Source of the DNA: Pleurocapsa sp. PCC 7327
GTDB lineage: Bacteria > Cyanobacteriota > Cyanobacteriia > Cyanobacteriales > Microcystaceae
DNA length: 64,000 bases
Assembly: GCF_000317025.1 (NCBI RefSeq)
Contig: NC_019689.1
Coordinates: forward strand, 4,321,001-4,385,000
Direction: 5' to 3'
The position numbers and the translations under genes are program-made. Positions 8,704 to 17,200 of the stretch are shown here, piece by piece (position 1 is the first letter of the stretch; the number at the start of each line of letters is the position of its first letter). Under the pieces are notes generated by a model. It saw only the letters and a list, made by a program, of their open reading frames with translations. It ran no database searches and was not told the origin of the DNA.

Positions 8704-9948
8704 CTAGCGCGATCGCCTACGAACCAATAAGCGTTTAAATCGATCCAGAATTCCCAACACAACCTTAACCAGCAAATGCTTAAAAACTTGCAGGCGATGG
8801 CGAAGGGTTGGGAGGCGCTGAATATAGACTAGCCGCCTGATCGCGGCGGCTGGCTTTCCTTCGATATTGAGAAGGGAGTTGGAGACTACTGCGGCTCCCT
8901 TGCCCAAGGTCAGCATATCTCCCAAGTGCAAATAGCAGAAGGGTTGCAACCGCTTGCCTTGCAAGGTAGCCGCGATGTTTTTTGCCGCACGACTTGCCTG
9001 TTGATAGGCGGCTTGCGCCGTCGCGGGGACGGGTTGGCTGCCATTGCCAATATCCGCCAAATCTCCGAGAGCAAACACTTCTGGATAATCGACTAACTGT
9101 AGGGTTGGATAGATGAGAAGCTTACCGCGATCGCTTTTAGGGCAATCGAGGCGAGCAATCCAATCTCTGGCTTGAGTTCCCGCCGTCCACAGCACTAGAT
9201 CGACTGGCAGCACAACGATTTTGCCGTCCCGAACGACTGTCATCGAATCGGCTTCAATCGCTGTCACCTCAGTGAGGCGATCGATTTTAATCTTGCGAGA
9301 GCGCAGCGCTCGATAGGCTGCCTTGCGAACGCCAGATGAGAAGTTTTTGAGGATTTCCTCTCCCCTTTCGATTAAATGTACTTGTCCTCGCCTACCCAAG
9401 CGATCGGCTAGCTTGCACGCCAATTCTACCCCGTTAGCACCGCCGCCGATCGCTGCCAGACGAAGGCGCTGGCGATCGCTAGCTTCGAGAATTTTCAGTC
9501 TTGCCTCCAGACGTTCTACATCGGCAAGCGTGCGGAAGGTAAGCGCATGGGTTTGAACCCCAGGGATATTTGCCCAGCGATTCTGAGTCCCAACGGCTAG
9601 AACGAGATAGTCGTAGGCGAGTTCTACGCCGTCGTCGAGTACGACTTGACGAGTTTTGAGGTCAACGTCTCGAATGGTTTGCTGATAAAAAGCAATCTCG
9701 GTACCGCCGAGTAGTTTTTGATAGGAAGGAGCAATTTCCCAGGGTTGCAATTCTTCGGTAATCAGTTCGTAAAGCAAGGGCGTAAAAAGAAAGCGATCGT
9801 TTTGCTCGACCAGAATCATTTTGCATTTGCCCGCTCTCACCCAAGCAAAGCGACTCAAATACAGAGCCGTATATAAGCCGCCAAAACCGCCGCCGAGAAT
9901 GCAAATGCGGATTGGGTTAGCGATTGTTGGTTTCACTTTGTCGCGCAT
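8704..9948 (-). CDS. NAD(P)/FAD-dependent oxidoreductase, type-2 NADH dehydrogenase (Ndb/NDH-2) type
   Basis: A 414-aa flavoprotein with two dinucleotide-binding motifs: GGGFGG at about 19-24 for FAD and IGGGANGVELA near 165 for NAD(P)H. The DYLVLAVGT stretch and the late ALGDLADI motif that contacts FAD are also present. Together these match NDH-2, a single-subunit enzyme that passes electrons from NAD(P)H to quinone at the membrane face without pumping protons. I use the ATG at 9948; a TTG 9 bases earlier is possible. The start overlaps the 3' end of the upstream SGNH-like gene by 32 bp, indicating co-transcription. Carotenoid-type reductases were considered but fit less well. Confidence 0.85.
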   Translation of the reverse strand: MRDKVKPTIANPIRICILGGGFGGLYTALYLSRFAWVRAGKCKMILVEQNDRFLFTPLLYELITEELQPWEIAPSYQKLLGGTEIAFYQQTIRDVDLKTRQVVLDDGVELAYDYLVLAVGTQNRWANIPGVQTHALTFRTLADVERLEARLKILEASDRQRLRLAAIGGGANGVELACKLADRLGRRGQVHLIERGEEILKNFSSGVRKAAYRALRSRKIKIDRLTEVTAIEADSMTVVRDGKIVVLPVDLVLWTAGTQARDWIARLDCPKSDRGKLLIYPTLQLVDYPEVFALGDLADIGNGSQPVPATAQAAYQQASRAAKNIAATLQGKRLQPFCYLHLGDMLTLGKGAAVVSNSLLNIEGKPAAAIRRLVYIQRLPTLRHRLQVFKHLLVKVVLGILDRFKRLLVRRRSR

Positions 9949-10870
9949 CGACCCCAATTAATGGTTTTAGCTGTTCGACGAGCTGCTGCGCTCGAATTTT
10001 TCTGGCTTCTGGCAAGAGATGATAATGGGTATCGGCAAATAAACTTGAATCGGTTTTCAGATTTAACGAGTCTTTTTCATAGATGAGGGGAGCAATTTTA
10101 GCCAGTTCTTGAGCCGTTTTTTTCACGCTAGCAATTGTTTTTTCGTCCTTGCTCGCGTAAACCCAGGGCAGCGACAGAATGAGTTTTCCTCCTGTGGCTT
10201 CCACTTCTTGACGAAATTGACTAATCCGCTCGATCGCATGGCTGGAAATGGGGCTGTCGATTGGCAGTTGCCACCATTGGCCGACTCGCACTTTCGTGAC
10301 TGTAGGGTCGCCGCGATCGCTCACGGGATCGGAATAGTACCCCGTCATTTTTCCCCGCTCGACCAAATCTACCGCAGATTTGGTTAGCGCTCTCAGGCTC
10401 GGAATCCCAAGCAGCCAAACCTCTTGAGCGAGTTCTTTGGGTGGAATTCCGCCCAATCCCGGTCGGGCGATCGCCACGCCAAAACTAGCAGAGCGATCGC
10501 CCAAACCATTATCATCTAGCAGGATTAAATATTCGGGAATCAGCAGAACGATATCCCCAGAACGCACTTGGTCTATGACGCTCGGTAGGATTACATCTAG
10601 ACCGACGGGTCCGTCCAATCCCAGATTCACTACCGGAATTCCCAATCCCCTTTCGAGCGCTTTGGAGTCGATGGTGTAGTGAGCGCCCGACCCGCCAGTC
10701 ACCAGCAAGCGTCTGGGAGCTTGGATCTGAGCTGCTATTGCCATTTTGTCTTTATACATCTGACGCAGCCAGCTCAACTCGCCGCCGTAGTAAACGTTAT
10801 AAACGAACCCTAACGACCAAGCTGCACCCACTGCGATTAAGTAGGGAACAAGCCCAAGCAGTTTTCCCAT
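9917..10870 (-). CDS. SGNH-hydrolase-like membrane-anchored protein
   Basis: A 317-aa protein with one N-terminal hydrophobic helix (about 5-28). It then shows a block I-like TGGSGAHYTID where GDSL proteins have their nucleophile, and a late DTHYHLLPEAR block resembling the Asp-x-x-His pair. That suggests an SGNH-type esterase or acyltransferase facing the periplasm, loosely similar to the protein at 644-1858. Start ATG at 10870. It overlaps the following NADH dehydrogenase gene by 32 bp. No MBOAT gene is nearby, so an acyl-transfer role is not supported by context. The substrate is unknown. Confidence 0.65.
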   Translation of the reverse strand: MGKLLGLVPYLIAVGAAWSLGFVYNVYYGGELSWLRQMYKDKMAIAAQIQAPRRLLVTGGSGAHYTIDSKALERGLGIPVVNLGLDGPVGLDVILPSVIDQVRSGDIVLLIPEYLILLDDNGLGDRSASFGVAIARPGLGGIPPKELAQEVWLLGIPSLRALTKSAVDLVERGKMTGYYSDPVSDRGDPTVTKVRVGQWWQLPIDSPISSHAIERISQFRQEVEATGGKLILSLPWVYASKDEKTIASVKKTAQELAKIAPLIYEKDSLNLKTDSSLFADTHYHLLPEARKIRAQQLVEQLKPLIGVDARQSETNNR

Positions 10871-10946
10871 TAGCTCTTAATAATCCTTAATCTCAATCAT
10901 ATCAACAACACTGGTTCGTGTCATTGGCGATCGGGAGTCAGGAATC

Positions 10947-10975
10947 GTACAGACGCGATAGGAGCGCGCCTGTAC
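10947..10975. repeat. Short hairpin-forming palindrome
   Basis: GTACAG and CGCG on one side face CGCGCCTGTAC on the other, giving an imperfect stem of about 11 bp around a short loop. No U-run follows, so it is not a convincing terminator. It looks like one of the small dispersed palindromes common in cyanobacterial intergenic DNA. Confidence 0.45.
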
Positions 10976-11074
10976 CTAGTTAGATCGATTCCTATCTTGG
11001 CTTACAAATCTCTTTCCCTGCTTCAAAAGTCTCCCTGGCTCGCCATTTGTAGCAAGATTAAAGAGAAACGATAT

Positions 11075-11136
11075 TAGTAGTTAGTGGTTAGTTGTCTCCC
11101 CAGTTCCCCAGTCCCCCAGTTTCCCCACTTCCACCT
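11075..11136. repeat. Heptamer-type and CCCAGT-rich low-complexity repeats
   Basis: A TTAGTAGTTAGTGGTTAG tract is followed by CCCCAGT/CCCCCAG units. The same two motifs, in inverted order, recur at 18200-18290, and relatives appear at 47275 and 51040. They resemble the short tandemly repeated repetitive sequences of cyanobacteria. Part of the tract lies in the frame upstream of the response regulator, which argues against a start before 11197. Confidence 0.55.
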
Positions 11137-11196
11137 ATTTCTTACAGGAGTGATAGGCTAAAGATAGTAAAGAAATCGTTTTTTTCTCGGTCAAAT

Positions 11197-11868
11197 ATGC
11201 CTCTTTTGATCCTGATCGCAGATGACGATCCAGGAATTCGATTAGCCGTTAAAGATTATCTAGAACTCGCAGGATATTCGGTCATTACTGCTCAAAATGG
11301 ACGAGAAGCGCTCTTCCTGCTGGAAACCTATCACCCTTACCTGCTGGTTTCCGATATCAAAATGCCAGGAAAAGACGGTTACGATCTCGTTAAGCAAGTT
11401 CGCCAACGTCCCGAATTCCGACTGCTGCCCGTTATCTTTTTGACACAGAGAAATACGACCGAAGAGCGAATTATTGGCTATCAGGCAGGATGCGATGTCT
11501 ATCTGCCCAAGCCTTTTGCAATGGAGGAACTGGGGGCAGTGATTCGCAATCTGTTAGAGCGATCGCAGATGATTCAGTCTGAAAGGCAATTCTCCGATCG
11601 CCAATCTAAACCTAAACCTTTACAGGCACAAGAAGGAAGCGAGCAAGTCCCTTGTGTCGAACAACCTCCCTCTTTCAAGTTCACCCAGCGGGAGGAACAA
11701 GTTCTGATCTTACTGACGAAAGGACATTCCAATGCCGAAATTGGCAACGAGCTTCATTTAAGTCCTAGAACCATTGAAAAGTACGTTAGCAGCCTTCTCA
11801 GAAAAACAGAAACTAGCAATCGAGCCGAATTAGTCCGTTTTGCTTTGGAGCACCATTTAGTCGATTAG
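11197..11868 (+). CDS. Response regulator, receiver plus LuxR-type HTH (Rre1/Ycf29-like)
   Basis: From the ATG at 11197 this is a 224-aa NarL/FixJ-type regulator. The receiver opens MPLLILIADDDPG, with Asp53 as phospho-acceptor in VSDIKMPG and the conserved Lys in YLPKPFA. A polar linker (about 126-160) leads to a LuxR helix-turn-helix containing TQREEQVLILL and LSPRTIEKYVSSLLRK. Length and wording resemble the cyanobacterial/plastid Ycf29 group, which includes Rre1, a stress-responsive partner of Hik2 and Hik34. That assignment comes from memory of the family, not a search. The open frame extends to 11092, but that part translates simple repeats. Confidence 0.85.
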   Translation: MPLLILIADDDPGIRLAVKDYLELAGYSVITAQNGREALFLLETYHPYLLVSDIKMPGKDGYDLVKQVRQRPEFRLLPVIFLTQRNTTEERIIGYQAGCDVYLPKPFAMEELGAVIRNLLERSQMIQSERQFSDRQSKPKPLQAQEGSEQVPCVEQPPSFKFTQREEQVLILLTKGHSNAEIGNELHLSPRTIEKYVSSLLRKTETSNRAELVRFALEHHLVD

Positions 11869-11876
11869 TCAGAGAT

Positions 11877-12365
11877 TTAAGGTTTTCTGCCATTATTTAA
11901 ATCGCTGACGTGGTTCAACAACCCTTCACAGGCATCCAAGAGCAAATTGAAAACCTTCTCAAAACCCTCTCTACCGCCATAATAAGGATCTGGAACTTCT
12001 TTGGCTTGATGGCGAGTAGCAAATTCACATATTAACTTTACTTTGTCGCTATGTTGCTTCTGAGGGTCGAGAGCGAGAATATCCCAATAATTTTCGCGAT
12101 CCATTGCTAAAATTAAGTCAAATTTTTCAAAATCGGCAATCTGAAATTGTCTGGCTTTGCCCTTCATGGAAATTCCGCGAAGTGCTGCGGCTTCCGCCAT
12201 CCGACGGTCAGGAGGGGAACCGATATGATAGCTCGAAGTTCCGGCTGAATCGCAAATAATTTCTTCGCTCAAACCTGCTCGTTCGATCAGATAATTCATG
12301 ATATTCTCTGCTGCGGGAGAACGACAAATATTCCCCAAACAGACAAAAAGTAATCTGTAAGCCAT
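11877..12365 (-). CDS. Low-molecular-weight protein-tyrosine phosphatase
   Basis: From the ATG at 12365 the protein is 162 residues, the family's normal size. The phosphate-binding loop VCLGNICRSP lies at the N-terminus, with nucleophile Cys9 and Arg15 (C-x5-R). The general-acid loop VPDPYYGG is intact near residue 120. The enzyme hydrolyses phosphotyrosine in the cytoplasm. In bacteria, relatives often regulate polysaccharide export kinases, but no kinase is adjacent here. The open frame extends 27 codons upstream, but that part does not match the fold. It converges with the response regulator, only 8 bp apart. Confidence 0.92.
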   Translation of the reverse strand: MAYRLLFVCLGNICRSPAAENIMNYLIERAGLSEEIICDSAGTSSYHIGSPPDRRMAEAAALRGISMKGKARQFQIADFEKFDLILAMDRENYWDILALDPQKQHSDKVKLICEFATRHQAKEVPDPYYGGREGFEKVFNLLLDACEGLLNHVSDLNNGRKP

Positions 12366-12604
12366 AAATATCGGTTGAGTGCCATCAAAATTAAGATTAT
12401 AACCAGATTTGAGCGAGTCGGTTCTCAATAGTTGGAAATACACCACACAGACAAATTCTCAATTCTTGCTTGCTCGCTCAAATCGAGAAATGCGATCGCG
12501 CTCTTGACATTTAGATAACTATTGAGGAAACAAAGATCGAGAATTGATAGGCAGCCTTCGTGCTATTGTGGTGGCAGTATATCTGAGGCAAAGATAACAG
12601 ACGA

Positions 12605-13240
12605 ATGCGATCGCTTAATTTTTTAAGCATATTTGCATTATTTGTAGGTTTATCCTGCTTTCCCATTGCCTGTCATTCTCAGTCAGAAACTACTGGGTTG
12701 CAACCCCCTTTATCTTCTCAGCCTAAACCCGATCGTGTAACGGTTGAAAGACCAACGGTTCGACAACCAGAAATTCGGCAACCAAAAGTCGAAGCTCCCC
12801 AAGTTACGATTCCAGAAGTGCAAATTCCGGAAATCACCTTTCCTGGCATTCGCGTACAACAGAGTCAAAATTCAACTGTTATTACTATTGCTGCTGATAT
12901 ACTATTCGACTTCGATCGAGCCACCCTTCGACCTGATGCTGAAGCTGCACTGCGACAAATCAGTACTGCAATTGCTAAACACTATCCCCAGAATCCGATG
13001 CAAATTCAAGGACATACGGATGCGATCGGAAGTGATTCGTATAATCAAGATTTGTCAGTGCGTCGCGCTGTTGCTGTCAAGCAGTGGTTGCAACAACAAG
13101 GAAATGTGGCTGCATCACGCATGAGTGCGATCGGTTATGGTGAATCTAGACCTGTAGCTGCCAATACAAAGGCAGATGGTTCAGACAATCCTGAAGGACG
13201 ACAAAAAAATCGTCGAGTGGAAATTGTCATTCGTCGCTGA
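12605..13240 (+). CDS. OmpA-family peptidoglycan-associated protein
   Basis: A 211-aa exported protein. A hydrophobic signal (about 5-22) ends in FPIAC, which could be a weak lipobox. Residues 40-90 are a Pro/Gln/Glu-rich spacer of repeated x-x-P-E/K units. The C-terminal OmpA-like domain (about 95-211) contains FDFDRATLRPDA, IQGHTDAIGS and the SVRRAVAVKQWL helix, and ends RQKNRRVEIVIR. This domain binds peptidoglycan non-covalently and ties the outer envelope to the wall. Start ATG at 12605. A lipoprotein anchor is possible but not certain. It stands alone as a transcription unit. Confidence 0.88.
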   Translation: MRSLNFLSIFALFVGLSCFPIACHSQSETTGLQPPLSSQPKPDRVTVERPTVRQPEIRQPKVEAPQVTIPEVQIPEITFPGIRVQQSQNSTVITIAADILFDFDRATLRPDAEAALRQISTAIAKHYPQNPMQIQGHTDAIGSDSYNQDLSVRRAVAVKQWLQQQGNVAASRMSAIGYGESRPVAANTKADGSDNPEGRQKNRRVEIVIRR

Positions 13241-14017
13241 CAACGGAAGTAGTGAAAAATGGTCAATCATGGTGGTAACAAGTCATTTTTTCCTAGCGAT
13301 CGCGTGACAGAACATTTCAGATTCCGACGGAGATTTTACGAAAGGAGATTGGTGAATGCTGGAATTGAAAAGCAAAATTCCTACGGATACCTGGATAACG
13401 GCATAATATCTCATTTTCTTAATGATATGCTTAATAGCAGCAAAATTACCGTTGCGGCGATCGCACAAAATTTACGACTCCTATTTACCATATTTAACAG
13501 GTTATCCCATAAAGTCTAGAAGGTCATTTTGAGCAGAGCGATCGCGAAGCGAAACATCTTATAGCAATTCGCCGATGCTCCTCCACTTCGTGAGAGTCCG
13601 CGTCGGTTGGCAATTATCAGTTCGCAATTAGGAAATAGAGATGGATTCTAGCTAGAAATTCAATGTTTTTAGATTTTAATGGCGAATTGCGAATACAATC
13701 GCTTCAGAGTTTCTAGCAGTGCTTAAGGAAAGATGGAGTGGTTGTCGCGAGCCTTCGCGAGTATCTTGAGGACGAAGATAGATCCTCCCCGCAGGTATGG
13801 TCGCTTGGATTGGATTCCGTTATGAGAGAAGCGATCGCTACTTTGTGTTTCAAATTCGCGATTGGAGTAATGATACTTACGATATCACAATCCGTTAATA
13901 AGTTAGACATCACCTCAGTATAACATAAAATTATGTCTAGGATTGTTTAACTATGTCCGATTATTTAAGTTCTGTTAAAAACCCTCGTTTTAATTCCGAC
14001 TTCCGACTTCCGACTTT
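13241..14017. other. Long intergenic region with a dispersed repeat
   Basis: Apart from the dispersed repeat at 13495-13631, this 777-bp region shows no convincing gene. Two ORFs of 86 and 61 codons (from 13259 and 13738) lack recognisable motifs and good ribosome sites, and the first runs into the repeat. HIP1 octamers and an ACATAA-AA-TTATGT palindrome near 13924 are present. Confidence 0.5.
13495..13631 (+). repeat. Dispersed non-coding repeat, copy A
   Basis: The segment aligns in inverted orientation with 36148-36251. Shared blocks, in order, are TAACAGGTT, a HIP1-centred region, GCGAAACATCTTATAGCAATT and GGCAATTATCAGTTCGCAA. This copy has about 30 bp of extra interior sequence near 13572-13603 and a decayed central palindrome. 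A fragment with TATAGCAATTCG also lies upstream of gcvP near 53900. Confidence 0.65.
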
Positions 14018-14989
14018 TTAGGTCCACTGACGGAAGAAAGTATTATCTTCCCAAACCTGGGCAGTAAGCTGTTCGATTTTGGTCAAATCAGCTTGTGCGA
14101 GGGGTTTGAAGGCTTGGGCGACGCGGACGTTCCCTTTCAACTGCTCTGCGTTCTCAGCTGCTATGATACAAGTATGAACGCCATCGAGCGAAAGAACGTA
14201 ACCCATCGCCTGATGCATTCCCTCTAGAGCGCCCGGTTTAAACAGACGACCATAGGCAGGCACTTTCATGGCAATTACGCCGACATTTCTTTCCCGTGCT
14301 GCAGGCAACACCACGGGCGCAAAAGGACGGGGATGGTGAATATCAGCGGCATTGAGGGATACCAAAGTGGTGTCGAAGGGATAGCGGCGCAATCCGGCAG
14401 CAATTACGTCGGGTTCGTGGTGTCCGGTGATGCCGCTGAATTTGACGATCTTTTGCTCCTGGGCTTCTTCTAGCGCTTTAGCTGCTCCATCGTTGCCAAA
14501 AATTTGGTCGAGTTGCTCGTGAAAAGATACGCTATGGAATTGCCACAGATCGATATAGTTGGTATTTAATCGTTGCAGCGATCGCTCTAAATCTCTCCAT
14601 GCACCATCGCGATCGCGAGCTGCTGTTTTAGTCGCTAAAAAGATTTTATCGCGATAGGCGGGAAGGACTTTTCCCATGTACCCTTCGCTCGGACCGTAAC
14701 CAGCAGCGGTATCGAAATATCGAATGCCCAGAGAAATCGCTGCTTCGACTAGCTCGATCGACTCTTTCTCTTTTCCTTCTCCAGACAGAGGAGTCTGTCC
14801 CGCTCCCCCCAGTCCTAAAATGGGAACGGAGACTCCTGTTTTGCCTAAAATTTTTTCGGGCATAGTTTGGTTGGGAACTGAGGCAACAACTTGTTCGGGT
14901 TGCCTCTCTATGGCAGAACTGCAAGCAATCGTCCCAGCCATTGCAGCAGTTCCAATGAGAAAATTCCGCCGTGTTGTATTTTTTGTCAT
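14018..14989 (-). CDS. Aldo/keto reductase with Tat-type signal
   Basis: A 323-aa protein opening MTKNTTRRNFLIG, a twin-arginine export signal, with GTIAC at 19-23 that could serve as a lipobox. The mature part is an aldo/keto reductase barrel. The catalytic Asp and Tyr lie in YFDTAAGYGPSEG, the Lys in FLATKTAA and the His in DLWQFHS, so the tetrad is intact. Members use NADPH to reduce carbonyls. A Tat signal would place a folded, cofactor-loaded enzyme outside the cytoplasm, as seen in some bacterial relatives. The start ATG at 14989 is fixed by the signal. The substrate is unknown. Confidence 0.88.
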   Translation of the reverse strand: MTKNTTRRNFLIGTAAMAGTIACSSAIERQPEQVVASVPNQTMPEKILGKTGVSVPILGLGGAGQTPLSGEGKEKESIELVEAAISLGIRYFDTAAGYGPSEGYMGKVLPAYRDKIFLATKTAARDRDGAWRDLERSLQRLNTNYIDLWQFHSVSFHEQLDQIFGNDGAAKALEEAQEQKIVKFSGITGHHEPDVIAAGLRRYPFDTTLVSLNAADIHHPRPFAPVVLPAARERNVGVIAMKVPAYGRLFKPGALEGMHQAMGYVLSLDGVHTCIIAAENAEQLKGNVRVAQAFKPLAQADLTKIEQLTAQVWEDNTFFRQWT

Positions 14990-15067
14990 AAGAAGCGACC
15001 TGACCCAGACAGCGATCGCAAGATCGATTTCTTTTGCTAGTCTAGCGTTCGCTCCGAAAAAATTTGG

Positions 15068-15658
15068 TTAATTATTGACTAATTCCGTATTGAACTCGTT
15101 AAAGGAACGACGCTTCAATTCTACCGATTCGGAACGAGGCAATAGATCGAATACCTCTCTCAACACGTCATCGACTGCTTCGTACTTGACCTGTCCCTTG
15201 CCGTTGAAAACAACCTTTCCAGCTTCATCGAGAACTACGGTTTGAGGCACGACCCCCGTATAATAATAACCGACTTCGTTGGGCGAATAAGTCGATTTGA
15301 CGGGAATGCTATCGACGCTGACGGGAATGATACTCGCCGCCCGACCGTAAAATTCTTGTATGCGAGAAACCACGATCGCAAATTCTTTGCAATCCCTACT
15401 GTCGTCTAGGTAATAGACCAGTACGGCAGGCATTTTTCGTTTCAAGGACTCTGCTAGGGTTAAACGGGGAGGCACGAGCGAGCCATTGCCCGCATAGACG
15501 ACAAAGACGTTACCGTCGAGGCGATCGTCGTTTATACTAGCCCACGCGGTTGGCGTTTCCCAGATCGACCAACTGGCACATAGAGCGATGGAAACTGCTA
15601 AGCAAAGGGGAAAAAGCTTTTTCCAGTAAGATTGCACGCGATTTTGAATGGTACCCAT
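15068..15658 (-). CDS. Exported thioredoxin-fold protein, possible thylakoid photosystem I accumulation factor
   Basis: A 196-aa protein with an N-terminal hydrophobic signal (about 15-32) and a likely cleavage after TPTAWA. The mature domain looks thioredoxin-like: PAVLVYYLDDSRDCKEF occupies the active-site position but has one cysteine and no CxxC, and VVPQTVVLDEAGKVV matches the cis-proline strand region. Cyanobacterial proteins of this type are annotated as thylakoid proteins affecting photosystem I accumulation. I recall that link but cannot test it. Without CxxC it is unlikely to be an ordinary disulfide reductase. It lies 79 bp from the aldo/keto reductase on the same strand. Confidence 0.6.
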   Translation of the reverse strand: MGTIQNRVQSYWKKLFPLCLAVSIALCASWSIWETPTAWASINDDRLDGNVFVVYAGNGSLVPPRLTLAESLKRKMPAVLVYYLDDSRDCKEFAIVVSRIQEFYGRAASIIPVSVDSIPVKSTYSPNEVGYYYTGVVPQTVVLDEAGKVVFNGKGQVKYEAVDDVLREVFDLLPRSESVELKRRSFNEFNTELVNN

Positions 15659-15728
15659 AAGTGGATTTCGTGTTCTAGTGTAACTTCGTTAAAATAATGT
15701 CACAGGAGAGAGTAATGTAGAAAACCCC

Positions 15729-16223
15729 GTGAACCGACAACGGACAACGCAACAATTTACAGAGCTGCAAATACCAGCGTCAACTCGGCTGGCAAACAGC
15801 TACTATGCTATCCTGGGATTACATCCTTCTGCATCTGCTATTGAAATTCGGCGAGCCTATCGGGAGATGAGCAAGCGCTACCATCCCGATACCACTAAAC
15901 TATCCTTGGAGGTTGCTAAGGCGAAGTTTCAGCAACTCAATGAAGCTTATGCCACTTTGAGTAACCCAGAGCGGCGATCGCTCTACGATTTAAAAATCGG
16001 CTATTCTCGCTGGAACGTTATCCAAGTACCGCTAGATTTAGAACGAACTGCTCCTCAAACCTGGCACCAAGGGTCTAATTCTGCCTACCTCGATCCGACT
16101 GACCGCCCTTTGTCGGCAGGAGAGATTTTTGTGTTGTTTATTCTCGCTTTAACTTTTGTCGGATGCTTATTGTTGGTAGTTGTGGTAGGTTTATTGAGAG
16201 GAGAAAACTCTTTTTTGGTCTAG
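15729..16223 (+). CDS. J-domain (DnaJ-like) protein with C-terminal membrane segment
   Basis: A 164-aa protein starting with GTG at 15729. The J-domain spans about residues 24-92. It opens YYAILGLHPSAS and carries the essential HPD tripeptide in KRYHPDT, followed by KFQQLNEAYATLSNPERR. This surface stimulates Hsp70 ATPase activity. There is no zinc-finger or C-terminal substrate domain. Instead a hydrophobic segment, LFILALTFVGCLLLVVVV, near the C-terminus should anchor it in a membrane. It probably recruits DnaK to a membrane site. The DUF3143 gene lies 90 bp downstream on the same strand. Confidence 0.88.
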   Translation: MNRQRTTQQFTELQIPASTRLANSYYAILGLHPSASAIEIRRAYREMSKRYHPDTTKLSLEVAKAKFQQLNEAYATLSNPERRSLYDLKIGYSRWNVIQVPLDLERTAPQTWHQGSNSAYLDPTDRPLSAGEIFVLFILALTFVGCLLLVVVVGLLRGENSFLV

Positions 16224-16233
16224 ATTCTGCCTG

Positions 16234-16263
16234 GCGATCGCTTGCAGGCAAGTAAGCGATCGC
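16234..16263 (+). repeat. HIP1-based inverted repeat
   Basis: GCGATCGCTT at 16234 faces AAGCGATCGC at 16254 across a 10-base loop, giving a perfect 10-bp stem. It lies just after the DnaJ-like gene and may attenuate transcription, but no U-run follows. Confidence 0.45.
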
Positions 16264-16312
16264 ATAGCTAATTTTCCCAAACTGATTTAGAAAATCTAAA
16301 CTTCAAAATCTA

Positions 16313-16585
16313 ATGACACTTCCATCCCCAGATACTCCTCTCTACAATCACCCCCTACCCCAAATCGAACAGTGGTTGTCAGATTTAGGCGCTCAACAAG
16401 ATCGCGACAACTTACATTGTTGGAAGGTCGAACGCCCAACTTGGAAAGCCGATTTGTGTCTGGATGTAGAAGAGTTGGTCGTTTGCTATATCAATGCTGG
16501 CGCAGACGGAAGCGATATTAAGCGTTCCTTCAAATATTCTCTGAGCCGTCAGGATATCGAAGCAGCGGTTTTTTCAGGCCCTTAA
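16313..16585 (+). CDS. DUF3143 family protein
   Basis: A 90-aa protein that I place in DUF3143, a small family seen mostly in cyanobacteria and plastid-bearing lineages. The NHPLPQIEQWLSDLGA opening and the W-x-A-D-L-C-L-D-V-E-E-L-V-V-C-Y strand are typical. There is no signal or membrane segment, so it should be cytoplasmic. The C-terminus contains KYSLSRQDIEAAVFSGP. The function is not known. It follows the DnaJ-like gene, an arrangement I believe recurs in cyanobacteria but could not check. The start ATG at 16313 has no strong ribosome site. Confidence 0.8.
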   Translation: MTLPSPDTPLYNHPLPQIEQWLSDLGAQQDRDNLHCWKVERPTWKADLCLDVEELVVCYINAGADGSDIKRSFKYSLSRQDIEAAVFSGP

Positions 16586-16624
16586 TGTTAGCCTCTAGCT
16601 CTTGTCGCTGTCTTAATAATAAAA

Positions 16625-17005
16625 TGGAGCCGAGCAGAGTTGAACTGCTGTCCAGGCTGGGTATTGACTTTCCGCTCTTTCACAGGTTTAGCCTTTCTTA
16701 TCCTCAAGGCGGGAACCATCTCTTATCCCGGATGGTGGGATGCTCTGGTATTATCTTAACTCTACAGCCGACCAGAGGCGGCTAGAGAGTGCATCCGTTG
16801 GGGTTGACCCTTAGTTCTTAACGGAGTCGAACTAAGAGTAGCGCAGTCGATTACAGACTCTTAGGCAGCTACTGCTACGCGCTTGAAGCTTACGATGTTG
16901 TTCGCAGTTACTTTTTTGTTGAGCCTTGGATTTACGAGAGACGACTCACTCTCGACCTGCATCACGGGCTAGCTTTCGCCAACCTGTCGAAACCGTTGCG
17001 GCCCC
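16625..17005 (-). ncRNA. ssrA: tmRNA (SsrA), one-piece cyanobacterial type
   Basis: Read on the minus strand, the RNA starts GGGGCCGCAAC at 17005 and ends CGGCTCCA at 16625, and the two ends pair as a tRNA-like acceptor. A T-arm, GTTCAACTC, precedes the 3' end. CCA is not encoded. The tag frame at 16905-16861 reads ANNIVSFKRVAVAA then TAA, close to known cyanobacterial tags. The RNA rescues stalled ribosomes with SmpB. Length is about 381 nt and it is not split into two pieces. Plus-strand ORFs here are shadows. hemB lies downstream on the other strand. Confidence 0.97.
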
Positions 17006-17200
17006 TCGTGACTATTTTTATTATAAGAAAAATTTCCCACAGCTGCAACAGTAGGAGGTTTTGTGGCGATCGCCGACCGAGTGAGACTAACGTTACGAAA
17101 CATTGAGAAATGCGGTTGGTTCTAATGAGAGAGAGAGCGATCGCCTTAAACTATTCTGAGACCTTCATTTGATAATTGAAACTTATTTAATATCGAGCAT

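Noticed and set aside
13259..13519. ORF of 86 codons downstream of the OmpA-type gene
   Set aside because: No ribosome site or recognised motif, and its 3' end runs into the dispersed repeat.
16585..16785. ORF of 66 codons
   Set aside because: It lies antisense to the tmRNA 3' half.
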